A DNA stretch of 47,199 nucleotides from Verrucomicrobia bacterium Opi.OSU.00C (GCA_002922725.1 PNEW01000006.1:1-47199), one strand, 5' to 3'. Counted from the first letter of the stretch, positions 29,634 to 40,832 are shown. The notes: generated by a model from the sequence alone, not told the origin. Numbers and translations are program-made.

Positions 29634-31074
29634 TTAAGAATACTTTCTGCGAAGATTTGTAGAGGGAATACCTAATTCTACCCGATATTTAGCTACAGTC
29701 CTTCGTGCGATTTTAATATCCCGTTCAGCAAGTATTTTTACTACTTCTTGGTCACTATAAGGTTTAGACGAGTTTTCAGAGTGAATTATATTCGCGATCC
29801 GGTCTTTAATTGTGGTATTAGAAATAGCTTCACGACCTTCCGCTTGGTAGCCAGAGGTAAAAAAGTATTTAAAAGGTAAAACTCCTTGGGGTGTATCAAT
29901 GTATTTATTTGCGATGGCGCGACTCACCGTTGTTTCATGTACTCCTACTACATTAGCAATTTGATTCATTGTAAGCGGTCTAAGGTGTGATACGCCTTTT
30001 TCAAAGAAATCAATTTGGAAATTAAGTATTTTTCGTGTTATTCGCTCTATCGTCTTTTGTCTTTGCTCGATTGAACTTATCAGGAATTTCCCTGCTCTAA
30101 CTTTATCCTTGATATATATTTTCTCAGTAGATGATAGTTTACCTTTGGCAATTAGATCCTTATAGGTTGACGATAGTCTTAATCTGGGAATATAGTCATT
30201 ATTCATGACAATGGCCCATGTATCACCATCTTTTTCAACTTTTACATCGGGAACAACAACTAGATTATTGTCATCGCTAAATCTGCGACCGGGGGCCGGG
30301 TCAAGTGAAGCAATTTCTTTAATAGCATCTTCAACAAATTCAACAGTTACGTTTGTTTTTTTTCGCAATTTCTGGAATACGACGTCGTAAAAGAAGCTTA
30401 AATTGATTTTTTATAATATCAGCTGCTATAGTTTTCTCTCTACCTTGAATTTTGAGTTGTGTGAGGAGACATTCTTGTAAGTCAATACTTCCAATACCTG
30501 GTGGGTCGAGATTTTTGAGTAGCTTGTGCGCCTCTTGTAAGCTACTTAAGGAGAGTGATGACATGAGTCCTATGTCAGGGATTGAAATAGTAAGAAAGCC
30601 GTTATCATCGAGACTTCCAACAAGATACTCTAATGCTTTCATTATTTCCTCAGAAGCGTCAGAAAGTTCTGCTTGACGAACAAGATATTCTTGAAGAGAT
30701 ATTTCGCTAGTAAGTGAATCAAAAAGGTGCTGACGACGATCTGCTGTTTCAGAAGAATAACTTCCCCCTTCTAATGAGTATAATTCAGCCCAATCTTCTT
30801 CCACATGACTCAAAACCTGAAAGTCATCACTAAATTCTAATTCTTCTTTGGAAGAGGGTTTATCCATATCTTCATTCGTACCATTTGACCCTTCGATACT
30901 AATTCCTTCAATGGGTAATTCTTCAAGGGCTGGATTATTTTGTAACTCTTCTACAATAACATTACGTAATTCGAGTGCTGGTACCTGCAAAATTTTTAGC
31001 GATTGCCGCAATTGCGGAGCTAAGACCATATTTTGGGTCTGTTTCTGAACCTGATGAAATTCTTGTGTACTCAT
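29634..31074 (-). CDS. rpoN: RNA polymerase sigma-54 factor, frame broken at T8 (30356-30363, A8 on the coding strand)
   Basis: N-terminal ORF: QLRQSLKILQVPALELRN...RRIPEIAKKNKRNC*. C-terminal ORF: NVTVEFVEDAIKEIASLDPAPGRRFS...TVSRAIANKYIDTPQGVLPFKYFF...ARRTVAKYRVELGIPSTNLRRKYS (RpoN box). A7 restores one frame. Confidence 0.93.
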
Positions 31075-31148
31075 TTAATAATTCCAGTTTTAATTTGTAA
31101 TTATTTTTAGGATAAAGACTAATTATTTATCTGATGTACAGAAGGTTC

Positions 31149-32102
31149 TTATTTTTTCTTATCGAAGATATATTGTAAGTAATCAGCTAATTTTTCATTA
31201 GTTGGTCCATACCCGTCACTATAAAGATAAACTTCTAATGCGGTAAGTAATTCTGAAGCATTTTGATATCTTTTATTTCGGCTTCGTTGTAATGTTTTAT
31301 GAAGTATATCATTAAGTTCAGTATCGATTTCGGATCTTAATAGAGTAAAATCTGGTATTTGCATTTTTACAATATTACGCCGCGTTAATTTCGGGTTATC
31401 TTCTTCGAAAATATTTTTATCAAGTAATAATTCAGCTAAAACGATCCCACATGAAAAAAGGTCTGCCCTAGAGTCGGTGATCTCTCGTTTGGCCTGTTCT
31501 GGAGATAGATATTCATCTTTTCCTGCGATGACTTCCCCTTCAATATTATACATAAGGTCAATTGCCTTAGCGATTCCAAAATCAGTCAATTTTACATCTC
31601 CTTCGTAAGCCACCATAATATTTTTAGGATTAACATCTCGATGGACAATATTAAGAAGTTGCCCTTCTTTGTCACATTTAGTGTGTGCGTAGGCAAGGCC
31701 TCTACAAATCCTTGAGACAATAAATACTGCTAAATCAACAGGAACTGGAATTCCTAATGATAAATGTTTAAAATGAAATTCTTCAAGATTAATACCATTT
31801 ACATATTCCATTATAATAGAATATTGCCCTTCTATCTCACCTAAGTGATAAGTTTGAACAATATTTGTATGGATAAGATCTGCAACTAATTTGGCTTCCC
31901 CAATAAAATTACTTCGAAATTCTTTGATGTTGGAATACTCTTCACGGATTAATTTTATAGCGACTGTTTTTGAGAATTTATCAACCCCATGTTGCTGACC
32001 TTCATAAACTATGCCCATGCCGCCTTCTGCCAAGCGGCGAACGAGTCTATAATTAATTTCATGATCTAATTTTTTTAAACGCACCACGGTATTATTAAAC
32101 AA
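31149..32102 (-). CDS. Serine/threonine protein kinase
   Basis: [46 protein letters not shown]. Confidence 0.92.
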   Translation of the reverse strand: MFNNTVVRLKKLDHEINYRLVRRLAEGGMGIVYEGQQHGVDKFSKTVAIKLIREEYSNIKEFRSNFIGEAKLVADLIHTNIVQTYHLGEIEGQYSIIMEYVNGINLEEFHFKHLSLGIPVPVDLAVFIVSRICRGLAYAHTKCDKEGQLLNIVHRDVNPKNIMVAYEGDVKLTDFGIAKAIDLMYNIEGEVIAGKDEYLSPEQAKREITDSRADLFSCGIVLAELLLDKNIFEEDNPKLTRRNIVKMQIPDFTLLRSEIDTELNDILHKTLQRSRNKRYQNASELLTALEVYLYSDGYGPTNEKLADYLQYIFDKKK

Positions 32103-32243
32103 CCTTTAATCTTTTTTGCAAGAGGCTTATGTCATCCCAATTTGATTGGCTTTATTTCTCTATAAAAAAACTATTATTTTTAATCTATTTAAGAAATTTT
32201 CATGAATTGACAAAACTTCATTTGTTATTGTCTTATATATTGT

Positions 32244-32561
32244 ATGATTGTATTAACAGAAAATGCAGCTACGCGTATTGAGCAAATAAGATCTGAAGTT
32301 GCCGATGATAGTAAGTATCTTCGCTTATCTGTAAAGACTGGTGGGTGTTCTGGCTTAGAATATGGCATGTCATTTGATTATAAAAAAGATGATGATATTG
32401 TAGAAGAAAGTCAGAATATTAAATTCATCATAGATGTTAAGAGCATGGTTCACCTTGATGGATGCCGTGTGGATTTTGATGATGGATTAAATGGAAAAGG
32501 TTTTGAGATTCAGAATCCCAACGCACAAATAACTTGTGGTTGTGGTAAATCATTCAACTAA
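32244..32561 (+). CDS. A-type iron-sulfur carrier (ErpA/IscA family)
   Basis: VKTGGCSGLEYGMSFD ... FEIQNPNAQITCGCGKSFN. Confidence 0.92.
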   Translation: MIVLTENAATRIEQIRSEVADDSKYLRLSVKTGGCSGLEYGMSFDYKKDDDIVEESQNIKFIIDVKSMVHLDGCRVDFDDGLNGKGFEIQNPNAQITCGCGKSFN

Positions 32562-32735
32562 GAATAGCATGGGTTAATTGCCCTATAGATATGGTTTATA
32601 TTATAAAAGGCTATTGAACTTAATTAAGTCTGTAAGATATGGATAAACCATCGATTCCCTAATTAACTTTAAGATTGATTAGTGACGATAAGCTAAAGAA
32701 ACAGGAATAAGCTGTAATAAAAATATATAAAGATC

Positions 32736-33572
32736 ATGAAGTTTTATAAATATCATGCTTTAGGGAATGATTATTTAGTATTGGATCCTGAGAATACAAA
32801 AACAGTTCCTAATAATAAAAATATTCGTCGAATTTGTCATCGTAATTATGGGCTGGGTTCGGATGGAATCCTTTATGGTCCAGAAAATAGTAATATAGGG
32901 GATTTTGGTTTACGCATCTTTAATCCTGATGGTAGTGAAGCAGAAAAAAGTGGCAATGGACTACGAATCTTTGCGCGTTACCTATTGGATTGTGGGCGAG
33001 TTTCAAAAACTCCATTTACCATATCTACAGTAGGCGGATTAGTCACTTGTCAAATCCATGAAAATGGGAACCTAATCACTGTGGATATGGGAAATGTTAG
33101 TTTTAATAGCGATAATATACCTGTAACTGGGACTTCTCGAGAGGTAATAAATGAAGCTATCGTATTAGAAGGTAAAGAATATAAATATTCTGCTGCTACT
33201 ATTGGAAATCCACATTGTATTTTACCACTTAGTGAAATATCAGAAAAAACAACAAAATATCTTGGACCTATTCTTGAAAATCACCCTCTATTTCCCAATC
33301 GAACAAATGTGCAATTCTTGAAGGTTATAAATCGAAAGAATATTCAAATTGAAATTTGGGAACGTGGGGCAGGCTATACATTAGCTTCCGGCAGCAGTAG
33401 CAGTGCAGCCGCTGCTGTTGCACATAGATTGGGGATGGTTGATAATGATGTTACTGTGCACATGCCAGGGGGACATATAATGATCCATATCGGTGAGAAT
33501 TTCTCGATAACAATGATTGGGCCGGTGACATATGTTGGTATAATGTTATTTGATGAAGAAGCACTGAGGTAA
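32736..33572 (+). CDS. dapF: Diaminopimelate epimerase-like protein with both expected catalytic Cys replaced by Ser
   Basis: YHALGNDYLVLD; FNPDGSEAEKSGNGLRIFARYL (canonical ..CGNG..); GNPHCIL; ERGAGYTLASGSSSSAAAAVA (canonical GAGET.ACG.GA). Confidence 0.8.
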   Translation: MKFYKYHALGNDYLVLDPENTKTVPNNKNIRRICHRNYGLGSDGILYGPENSNIGDFGLRIFNPDGSEAEKSGNGLRIFARYLLDCGRVSKTPFTISTVGGLVTCQIHENGNLITVDMGNVSFNSDNIPVTGTSREVINEAIVLEGKEYKYSAATIGNPHCILPLSEISEKTTKYLGPILENHPLFPNRTNVQFLKVINRKNIQIEIWERGAGYTLASGSSSSAAAAVAHRLGMVDNDVTVHMPGGHIMIHIGENFSITMIGPVTYVGIMLFDEEALR

Positions 33573-33599
33573 ATACATTTTGGTGATTGTACATCAATT

Positions 33600-34178
33600 A
33601 TGTATACAAAAAAAAGTTTAGTAGAAATATCTCATGAAATGGCTGAGACCCTCATAAATAAAGGGGATAAAGTTATAGATGCTACGGTTGGGAATGGCTT
33701 TGATACATGCTTTCTAGCTGAACAAGTTGGAAACAAAGGTCATGTTTTCGGTTTTGATCTTCAAGAACAAGCAATTAAAAATACTCGTAAATATTTAAAA
33801 AATATTGGCGTTCTTGACCGAGTGACTCTCTTTAATGTAGGACATGAATCGATGTTTCAATATATACCAAAGGTATATATTGAAGAAATTAAAAGTGTTT
33901 TTTTTAATCTAGGATACCTTCCTGGATTTGTAAACTCAAGTATCACTAAACCTGAAACAACTCTATTAGCACTAAATATGGCATGGCGACTGATTTCAAA
34001 TGAAGGGTTTATTAGCATTATTTACTACCCAGGTCACTCAGGGGGTGAAGAAGAATCCCAGTGCGTCAAATCTTGGGTATCCAACAATAAAACGAAATAT
34101 ATATATTATGAATTTAATAGCCAATCGAAAAATAGGCCGGGATGTTTTATTATTGGGAAGTATCCATATAGCAGTTAA
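33600..34178 (+). CDS. YtqB/MnmM-like class I SAM-dependent methyltransferase
   Basis: KVIDATVGNGFDTCFLAEQVG; VFGFDLQEQAI; FFNLGYLPG; IIYYPGHSGGEEE. Confidence 0.82.
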   Translation: MYTKKSLVEISHEMAETLINKGDKVIDATVGNGFDTCFLAEQVGNKGHVFGFDLQEQAIKNTRKYLKNIGVLDRVTLFNVGHESMFQYIPKVYIEEIKSVFFNLGYLPGFVNSSITKPETTLLALNMAWRLISNEGFISIIYYPGHSGGEEESQCVKSWVSNNKTKYIYYEFNSQSKNRPGCFIIGKYPYSS

Positions 34179-34211
34179 TCTATATAGATTGATATATCGA
34201 TATTATATGAC

Positions 34212-36039
34212 TTATTTGATAGGTAATACTTTATCAACTATATCATTTTTAATATGAGAAATAAAATTATCGAGGCTATAACTACCTTCATAATTTTTGT
34301 TAACTCTTGATCTTACGGTTACATTTTTTGCTGCTTCTTCTTGTGTACCAACAATCAGGGTGTAAGGTATTTTGTCAATTTCTGAACGCCTGATTTTTGC
34401 ACCTAGTTTATCAGAAGCATAATCTACACTTGTTCGAATTTTACCATTTTTTAAAGAGAGTGGATATATTGTTAGCGTAACATTGAAGATTATCATTAAT
34501 CGGAAGAATACGAACTTGTTCAGGTGCAAGCCATGTAGGGAAATTACCTCCAAAATGCTCAATTAGCAGACCTACAAATCTTTCCATTGATCCAAATGGA
34601 GCGCGATGTATAATTACTGGACGGTGTGGTTTATTGTCAGAACCAATATAATTAAGATTAAAGCGTTTAGGGAGGTTGTAATCAACCTGCACTGTACCCA
34701 GTTGCCAATCACGTCCAATTACGTCTTTAATTACAAAATCTATTTTTGGTCCATAAAAAGCTGCTTCTCCTTGCTCTTCTTCGAAATCAACACCTAATGT
34801 TTGTGCTACTTGACGTAGGTTATTTTCGGCTTTGTTCCACAATACTGAATCACCAGTATATTTCGTGGAATCAGGATCGCGTAAACCAATTCTGACTCGA
34901 TAATCTAAAATACCTAGGGTGCGTAGAACAACTTTAACGACTTCAATACTAGCTTTAATCTCATTGCCAAGTTGGTTGTCGGTACAGAAAATATGTCCAT
35001 CATCTTGAGTTAACCCGCGTACCCGAACCAAACCATTTAGTTCACCAGATTGCTCCCAACGATAAACTGTACCGAATTCAGCGAACCGAATTGGTAAATC
35101 TCGATAAGAATGAGGTTGCGCATCAAAAAGTTTTATATGCATCGGACAATTCATTGGTTTTAATAGGTAACCATCAATTTCTCCTTCTTTTAAGCGATTG
35201 GCAAGTTGAGCGCAGGAACAATTCTCTGCAGCCATCATTTGAATCACGTCATCTTCAATAATAGGTGGATATTGGCTTTCTTGATAATAGGGGAAATGGC
35301 CTGACGTACGATAGAGCCCAAGTTTACCTATATGGGGAGTGAATACCTCATGATAACCCTGTTTAGTCAGCTCTTCACTAATAAAATTCTGTAGTTCTTT
35401 TCTGATTATTGAGCCGTTAGGTTGCCAAAGAATGAGTCCTTGACCAACACTATCATCAATATGAAATATATTCATATCTTTTCCCAATTTGCGGTGGTCA
35501 CGTTTTTTTGCTTCTTCCAACAGCTCCAAATATTGATTAAGTTCTTGTTTAGTTGGGTAGGCAGTTCCATAAATTCTCTGGAGTTGTTTATTGTTCTCAT
35601 TCCCGCGATAATAGGCTCCAGCAATGGAAAGTAACTTAAATGCTTTAACTTGCTTAGTATATTTCACGTGTGTTCCTGCACAGAGGTCTATAAATTCACC
35701 ATTCTTATAATATGTTATAACTTCATTTTCTGGGATATCTGCAAGACGTTCTAACTTATAGGGTTGATTTTGTTTTTTAAAAAATGTGACCGCTTCCTGA
35801 CGATCAACTTCTATACGAACAAATGGTTGATTTTCTTTGATTATCATTTTCATTTCGGATTCGATATTAATCAAATCATCAGCGGTCAAATTATGATCAA
35901 GATCTATATCATAGTAGAATCCATTAAATGTCGGAGGGCCGATATCTAATTTAGTATCAGGCCAGATTCGTTTTATTGCGGCAGCCATAATGTGAGCTGC
36001 AGAATGGCGAATTTCTTCTAAAGGTGTCATTGATTTCAT
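34212..36039 (-). CDS. thrS: Threonyl-tRNA synthetase, frame broken at T6 (34447-34452, A6 on the coding strand); no N-terminal TGS domain visible
   Basis: Main ORF: RHSAAHIMAAAIKRIWPD, DLCAGTHV, PMNCPMHIKLF, RVRGLTQDDGHIFC, HRAPFGSMERFVGLLIEHFGGNFPTWLAPEQVRILPI. Anticodon-domain C-terminus [33 protein letters not shown] is in the second ORF; A5 restores the frame. Confidence 0.94.
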
Positions 36040-36266
36040 ATTTGTTTTAAGTTTTTAATACCCTCACCAAGGCTTAAAACAGCGTTCGGATTTGGCTAAA
36101 AATTGAGAAATATACAGTTATGCTTTACTTTTCGTAAAACCAAGCGTCTACCCGCTCAGTTTAAGTCGTAGTATTTGTATTATCCAGACTAAGGATAGGG
36201 ATTAAACCTTTTAGTTTAAGATCAGCAATTCTAAAGTCAACTAGGTAAAATTGAGATGAATTTATT

Positions 36267-37703
36267 TTAAAGTGGTACAAGTTTATAAGTGTCTTTCCCA
36301 TCATGAACTTGCCACCCTTCAGCTTGAATTTCATCACGAAACTTATCTGCTTTGATAAAATCCTTACTATTTTTAGCTAACCAACGTTCTTCAGCAAGTT
36401 TGCGTATTTCATTTGGTACTAAAACGGTTTTTTGTTCTTTACTAAAAGGATCTAAACCAAGGGCATAAGTAATATGTGCAAGAGCTTTCAGGTTGGATGT
36501 AATTTCATTGGTCGTTAAATTTGCAGAACTTATTTTATTTAAAGCGCTAAAGATATTACCTAAACAAGCTGGTGTATTGAGGTCATTAATAAGAGCTTCC
36601 CATGCTTTATCTAAGTATCCCCAATCATCAGTAGAAGTTTCTAGTTGAAGAGAGATGAAATCTTCTTTGATCATTTTAATATTGCTCAACATTTCATATA
36701 TAAAAGTTTCCAATTTATTGATAGCACTTTGTGCAGCATCTATTCCATTAAATGTAAAATTAAGTGGTTGGCGATAATGGCCAGAAATTAGAAGATACCG
36801 TAGTGCCATAGCTGTATAACCCTTAAGTTTGATTTCTTCCAATGTGTACATATTTCCTAGACTTTTACTCATTTTTTTTCCATCAACTATTAAATGAGCA
36901 CTATGAAACCAGTGTTTGGAAAATGGTTTTATACCAGTTGCCATTTCACTTTGTGCAATTTCATTCTCATGATGCGGGAAACAAAGATCAATTCCTCCTC
37001 CATGCAAGTCAAAGCTTTCTCCGAGATACTCCATGCTCATAGCTGAGCATTCAAGATGCCATCCTGGTCGACCTTCTCCCCATGGACTTACCCAATAATT
37101 ATTGCCATCATTTGCCTTACGGGCCTTCCACAGAGAAAAATCAGCAACAGTTTCCTTTTCGTATTCATCTGCTAAATTCTGATGGTTATCGTTTGCGTCA
37201 GTTTGAGTTTTTAGCTCTACACGATCTAGTTGAGTTAGTTTTCCATAATCGGGGAATGTGCTAATTTTAAAGTATATTGATCCATCTTTTGCTTGATATG
37301 CGCACCCTTTATTTAGGAGGGTACTGATAAGTTTTATTTGTTGAGGTATATGTTCCGATGCTTTAGGTTCTTTATGCGGAGGGAGCATGTTAAGTTCCTG
37401 ACAATCAGCATGAAAAATATCTGTCCATTTTTCAGTTATTTTTTTTAATGATTTTCCTTTCGACTCACTTTGCCTAATAGTCTTATCATCGACATCAGTA
37501 ATATTACGGATATGATAAGGGTTCAAGCCGCTTATTTTTAATATTCGTCTTAATACATCTTGGAGGGTAAAAGTTCGGAAATTCCCAATGTGAGCAGGCC
37601 CATATACGGTGAGACCACAACAATAGAATCGAAATCTCTTTTCATCTGTAGGTGCAATACGTTTAACCTTACGGGTCATTGTATCATAAAGCTTTATTTC
37701 CAT
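36267..37703 (-). CDS. cysS: Cysteinyl-tRNA synthetase
   Basis: [62 protein letters not shown]. Confidence 0.97.
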   Translation of the reverse strand: MEIKLYDTMTRKVKRIAPTDEKRFRFYCCGLTVYGPAHIGNFRTFTLQDVLRRILKISGLNPYHIRNITDVDDKTIRQSESKGKSLKKITEKWTDIFHADCQELNMLPPHKEPKASEHIPQQIKLISTLLNKGCAYQAKDGSIYFKISTFPDYGKLTQLDRVELKTQTDANDNHQNLADEYEKETVADFSLWKARKANDGNNYWVSPWGEGRPGWHLECSAMSMEYLGESFDLHGGGIDLCFPHHENEIAQSEMATGIKPFSKHWFHSAHLIVDGKKMSKSLGNMYTLEEIKLKGYTAMALRYLLISGHYRQPLNFTFNGIDAAQSAINKLETFIYEMLSNIKMIKEDFISLQLETSTDDWGYLDKAWEALINDLNTPACLGNIFSALNKISSANLTTNEITSNLKALAHITYALGLDPFSKEQKTVLVPNEIRKLAEERWLAKNSKDFIKADKFRDEIQAEGWQVHDGKDTYKLVPL

Positions 37704-37813
37704 GATAGTTAATTATTACTTTAATTATGGAGGTTTACAAAGAAAAGCTTGAAATGATTATATCTAATAAATTTTTCTGGCTTCTGCTTCATATAAAATT
37801 ATTTTAATAATAT

Positions 37814-38833
37814 ATGAGAAAAGATGAAAAATTCAAGTTAGAGAGAAGACCTCGCCGTTTGCGAAAATCTCCAGCCATTCGGTCCTTAGTACAGGAAACA
37901 GAGATTGATGTTCAGGATCTAGTTATGCCCTTCTTTGTTATTGATGGTGGTGGTCAACCTGAGATTATTGAATCTATGCCCGGTCAGTGTCGATTGGGAA
38001 TATCGCACCTCCAAAATAAATGCGAAGAGGTCTTCGGTCTTGGCATACAAGCCATTGCTCTTTTTCCTGTCTTGAATCCTTCACTTAAGAATGGAGAAGG
38101 ATCTGATGCGTTAAGTGAAAATACTCTGATATTACGCGCTATAAAAGCGGTTAAAGAAGCTGTACCGGAATTGATGGTAATTACAGATATAGCACTGGAC
38201 CCGTATACGAACCATGGACATGATGGTGTTTTAAATACTGAAAAAACTGATGTCGATAACGATCGAACATTGGGTTTTCTTGCACAAATGGCGATCCTCA
38301 ATGCTGAAGCCGGGGTTGATTTTGTAGCACCTTCTGATATGATGGACGGGCGAGTGGCTGTTATCCGTTCTTCACTCGATGAGGCAGGGTATGAAGATAC
38401 AGGTATTCTGTCTTATTCAGCAAAATTTGCTTCGGCCTATTATGGCCCCTTTCGAGAAGCTATTGGTAGTTCATTACCTACGTGTAAACAGCTTTTCGAT
38501 AAACAAACCTATCAATTAAACCCTGCCAATCGGCGAGAAGCAAGAATGGAGAGCTTGCTCGATGAAGAGGAAGGTGCAGATATTCTTATGGTGAAACCAG
38601 CAGGACCCTACCTAGATATAATTCGTGAATTGCGTAATAATACAGATTTACCTATTGCCTCCTTTCAGGTATCTGGCGAATATGCACAGATCTATGCCGC
38701 CGCAAAAGTAGGGTGGTTAGATTTAAACAAGACTAGAGATGAATCTTTAATTGCAATTAAGCGAGCAGGTAGTGATATGATTTTCACTTATTTTGCAGCA
38801 GAAGTGGCAAGAGACCTAAAACGTAACAGGTGA
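37814..38833 (+). CDS. hemB: Delta-aminolevulinic acid dehydratase
   Basis: RPRRLRKSPAIRSLVQET; DIALDPYTNHGHDGVL; APSDMMDGRV; SYSAKFASAYYGPFREA; MVKPAGPYLDII. Confidence 0.96.
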   Translation: MRKDEKFKLERRPRRLRKSPAIRSLVQETEIDVQDLVMPFFVIDGGGQPEIIESMPGQCRLGISHLQNKCEEVFGLGIQAIALFPVLNPSLKNGEGSDALSENTLILRAIKAVKEAVPELMVITDIALDPYTNHGHDGVLNTEKTDVDNDRTLGFLAQMAILNAEAGVDFVAPSDMMDGRVAVIRSSLDEAGYEDTGILSYSAKFASAYYGPFREAIGSSLPTCKQLFDKQTYQLNPANRREARMESLLDEEEGADILMVKPAGPYLDIIRELRNNTDLPIASFQVSGEYAQIYAAAKVGWLDLNKTRDESLIAIKRAGSDMIFTYFAAEVARDLKRNR

Positions 38834-38879
38834 AAGCTTTAAGGTTTATAAGAGTAATTGATAGATAGGCTTTAAAATA

Positions 38880-39614
38880 TCATTTTTTACGGGGACGTCC
38901 ACGACGAGGTTTTTCGATAATTGGTTCCTCACCCTCTATTACATCTTCATTCTCATTAGTGTCATCATCCCACTTCATTGTCTCATCTTCTTCGATTTTT
39001 TCTTCAATTACATCAATATCTGGGAATTCTTCGAGTTCTTTTTTTTGAGTCGTTTCTGAATCATCACCAACATCTAACTCAAATCCATCTGGTACATATT
39101 CAAGGATAGCTGTAATTTCGTTAAAGAAGTGAACTGCACGACCTTCAAAATAATCATTATTCTGGCGTGCGTTAATCTCTTCCTCCAACTCATCGATTGT
39201 TAAGTTTTCATCGAATTCAATAAGATCATTTAATAATTTAACACGGGATTTTGTTATTTGATCAAGAAAGTCAGCGTATGGACCTTTTTCTTCATCCATT
39301 ATCTCAGGTAGAGCGAAAAGTTGTTCTTCACTTTCCAAAAGAGAATCGCGCACCCGTACCAGACGTATAAGACTATTTTTTTGTTCTTTTTCAATGCGAA
39401 ACTTAAAAAAGGCTTCATTAATTATTTCAGGATCAAATCCATAGTCCTTTAAGGATTCGCATAAATCAATTATATGATTAATTTGATTAGGATCGATGAC
39501 TGAAAGTCCATCCATATCCCAATGAATCGCATTACTTATTTTCTCTACCCACCAATTCATATCATCACCAAGGCGGATAATACACCATTCTAGTTGTGAA
39601 CTTGATTTGACCAT
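38880..39614 (-). CDS. Hypothetical protein with acidic linker and C-terminal AT-hook-like motif
   Basis: 244 aa; Asp/Glu-rich region followed by EKPRRGRPRKK at the extreme C-terminus. Confidence 0.65.
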   Translation of the reverse strand: MVKSSSQLEWCIIRLGDDMNWWVEKISNAIHWDMDGLSVIDPNQINHIIDLCESLKDYGFDPEIINEAFFKFRIEKEQKNSLIRLVRVRDSLLESEEQLFALPEIMDEEKGPYADFLDQITKSRVKLLNDLIEFDENLTIDELEEEINARQNNDYFEGRAVHFFNEITAILEYVPDGFELDVGDDSETTQKKELEEFPDIDVIEEKIEEDETMKWDDDTNENEDVIEGEEPIIEKPRRGRPRKK

Positions 39615-39782
39615 ATCAATAAGATTAAACTTTTACTGCTTGCTGTTCTATATAAATCAACTGAATAACTAATGATTATTTTTTTTAAAGTATAAATTTT
39701 AAAAAAATAATATAATTTAAAGATTTTAAAAGTGTTCAATCGCTGCTTGCCCTTTCAGTTTGAATTAATCAAATTTTTATAA

Positions 39783-40832
39783 ATGGGATTATTCTATGAA
39801 AAGCTAGTTAAACCAATTCTATTTACTCAGGAACCAGAAGTAGCTCATGAAGTTGTTTGCACCATACTTCGATGGTTGAGTAACGCACCTTTATTCTGTT
39901 CTTTATTAGCGCATTATAATCAATTTTCAGACCATCAGGATGTTGAAGTATTTGGATTAAAATTCCCGAATATAGTGGGATTAGCTGCCGGTATGGACAA
40001 AAATGCTCAATTTTGGCCAGTAATGGGAGCATTAGGTTTTGGGTTTGTCGAGGTAGGAACCGTTACATATCAACGCCAAGAGGGGAATCTTAGACCTAGA
40101 GTTTTTCGCTATCCCGAACAAAAAGCACTCGTTAATCGTTTAGGTTTCAATAATGAAGGTGCTGAAATTATTGCAAAGCGATTAGAAGCAAATAGTCATC
40201 AAAAGAGAATTACACCTCTCGGTATTAATATTGGCAAATCAAAAATAACACCACTGAAAAACGCAACTAAAGATTATCTAGCATCATTTCATCTTCTTGC
40301 TGATTATGCTGATTATTTTGCGATTAATGTTAGTAGTCCTAATACACCTGGACTTCGAACACTCCAGGAACCTGATATGTTATCGGTTCTCTTAAGCACT
40401 TTACGTGAGGCAAACTTAACCCGTGCCAAAACACGAAATATACCCCCAATTCCTATGTTAATTAAAATAGCACCTGATTTATCTTTTTCTCAAATTGATT
40501 CAATTTTAGAAATTGTCTGTGAATTTAAGATCGATGGTATAATTGCAGCCAATACGTCAATAGAGCGTCCGGAGATTATGACTGGGATTAATGAAGCAGG
40601 TGGACTAAGTGGCGAACCTATACATAAACGTTCTCTGGAAGTAATAAGCTATATTCACCGTTCAACAGAAGGTAATTTACCAATTATTGGGGTAGGAGGG
40701 ATTACTGATATACGTACCGCTGAAGAGACTATAACTGCTGGGGCGTCGCTAATTCAGTTATACACAGGAATGATCTATAAAGGGCCTTTTTTAGCAAAAA
40801 CCATTGCTAAATCCTTATCTTCTTTTCCCTGA
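39783..40832 (+). CDS. pyrD: Dihydroorotate dehydrogenase, class 2 (quinone type)
   Basis: FGLKFPNIVGLAAGMDKNA; GFGFVEVGTVT; NRLGFNNEGA; INVSSPNTPGLR (Ser catalytic base); IIGVGGI. Confidence 0.95.
   Translation: MGLFYEKLVKPILFTQEPEVAHEVVCTILRWLSNAPLFCSLLAHYNQFSDHQDVEVFGLKFPNIVGLAAGMDKNAQFWPVMGALGFGFVEVGTVTYQRQEGNLRPRVFRYPEQKALVNRLGFNNEGAEIIAKRLEANSHQKRITPLGINIGKSKITPLKNATKDYLASFHLLADYADYFAINVSSPNTPGLRTLQEPDMLSVLLSTLREANLTRAKTRNIPPIPMLIKIAPDLSFSQIDSILEIVCEFKIDGIIAANTSIERPEIMTGINEAGGLSGEPIHKRSLEVISYIHRSTEGNLPIIGVGGITDIRTAEETITAGASLIQLYTGMIYKGPFLAKTIAKSLSSFP

Noticed and set aside
30340-34562. Programmed ribosomal frameshifting as the explanation for rpoN and thrS
   Set aside because: The sites do not fit a classical X_XXY_YYZ -1 heptamer in the zero frame, the needed shift is +1 (one base skipped), no release-factor-type stop-codon context is present, and similar breaks occur at G tracts.
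37814-38833. HemB lacking the zinc cysteines (DIALDPYTNHGHDGVL)
   Set aside because: This matches the well-known Mg-dependent ALAD type with DxALDPYTxHGHDG; not unusual.
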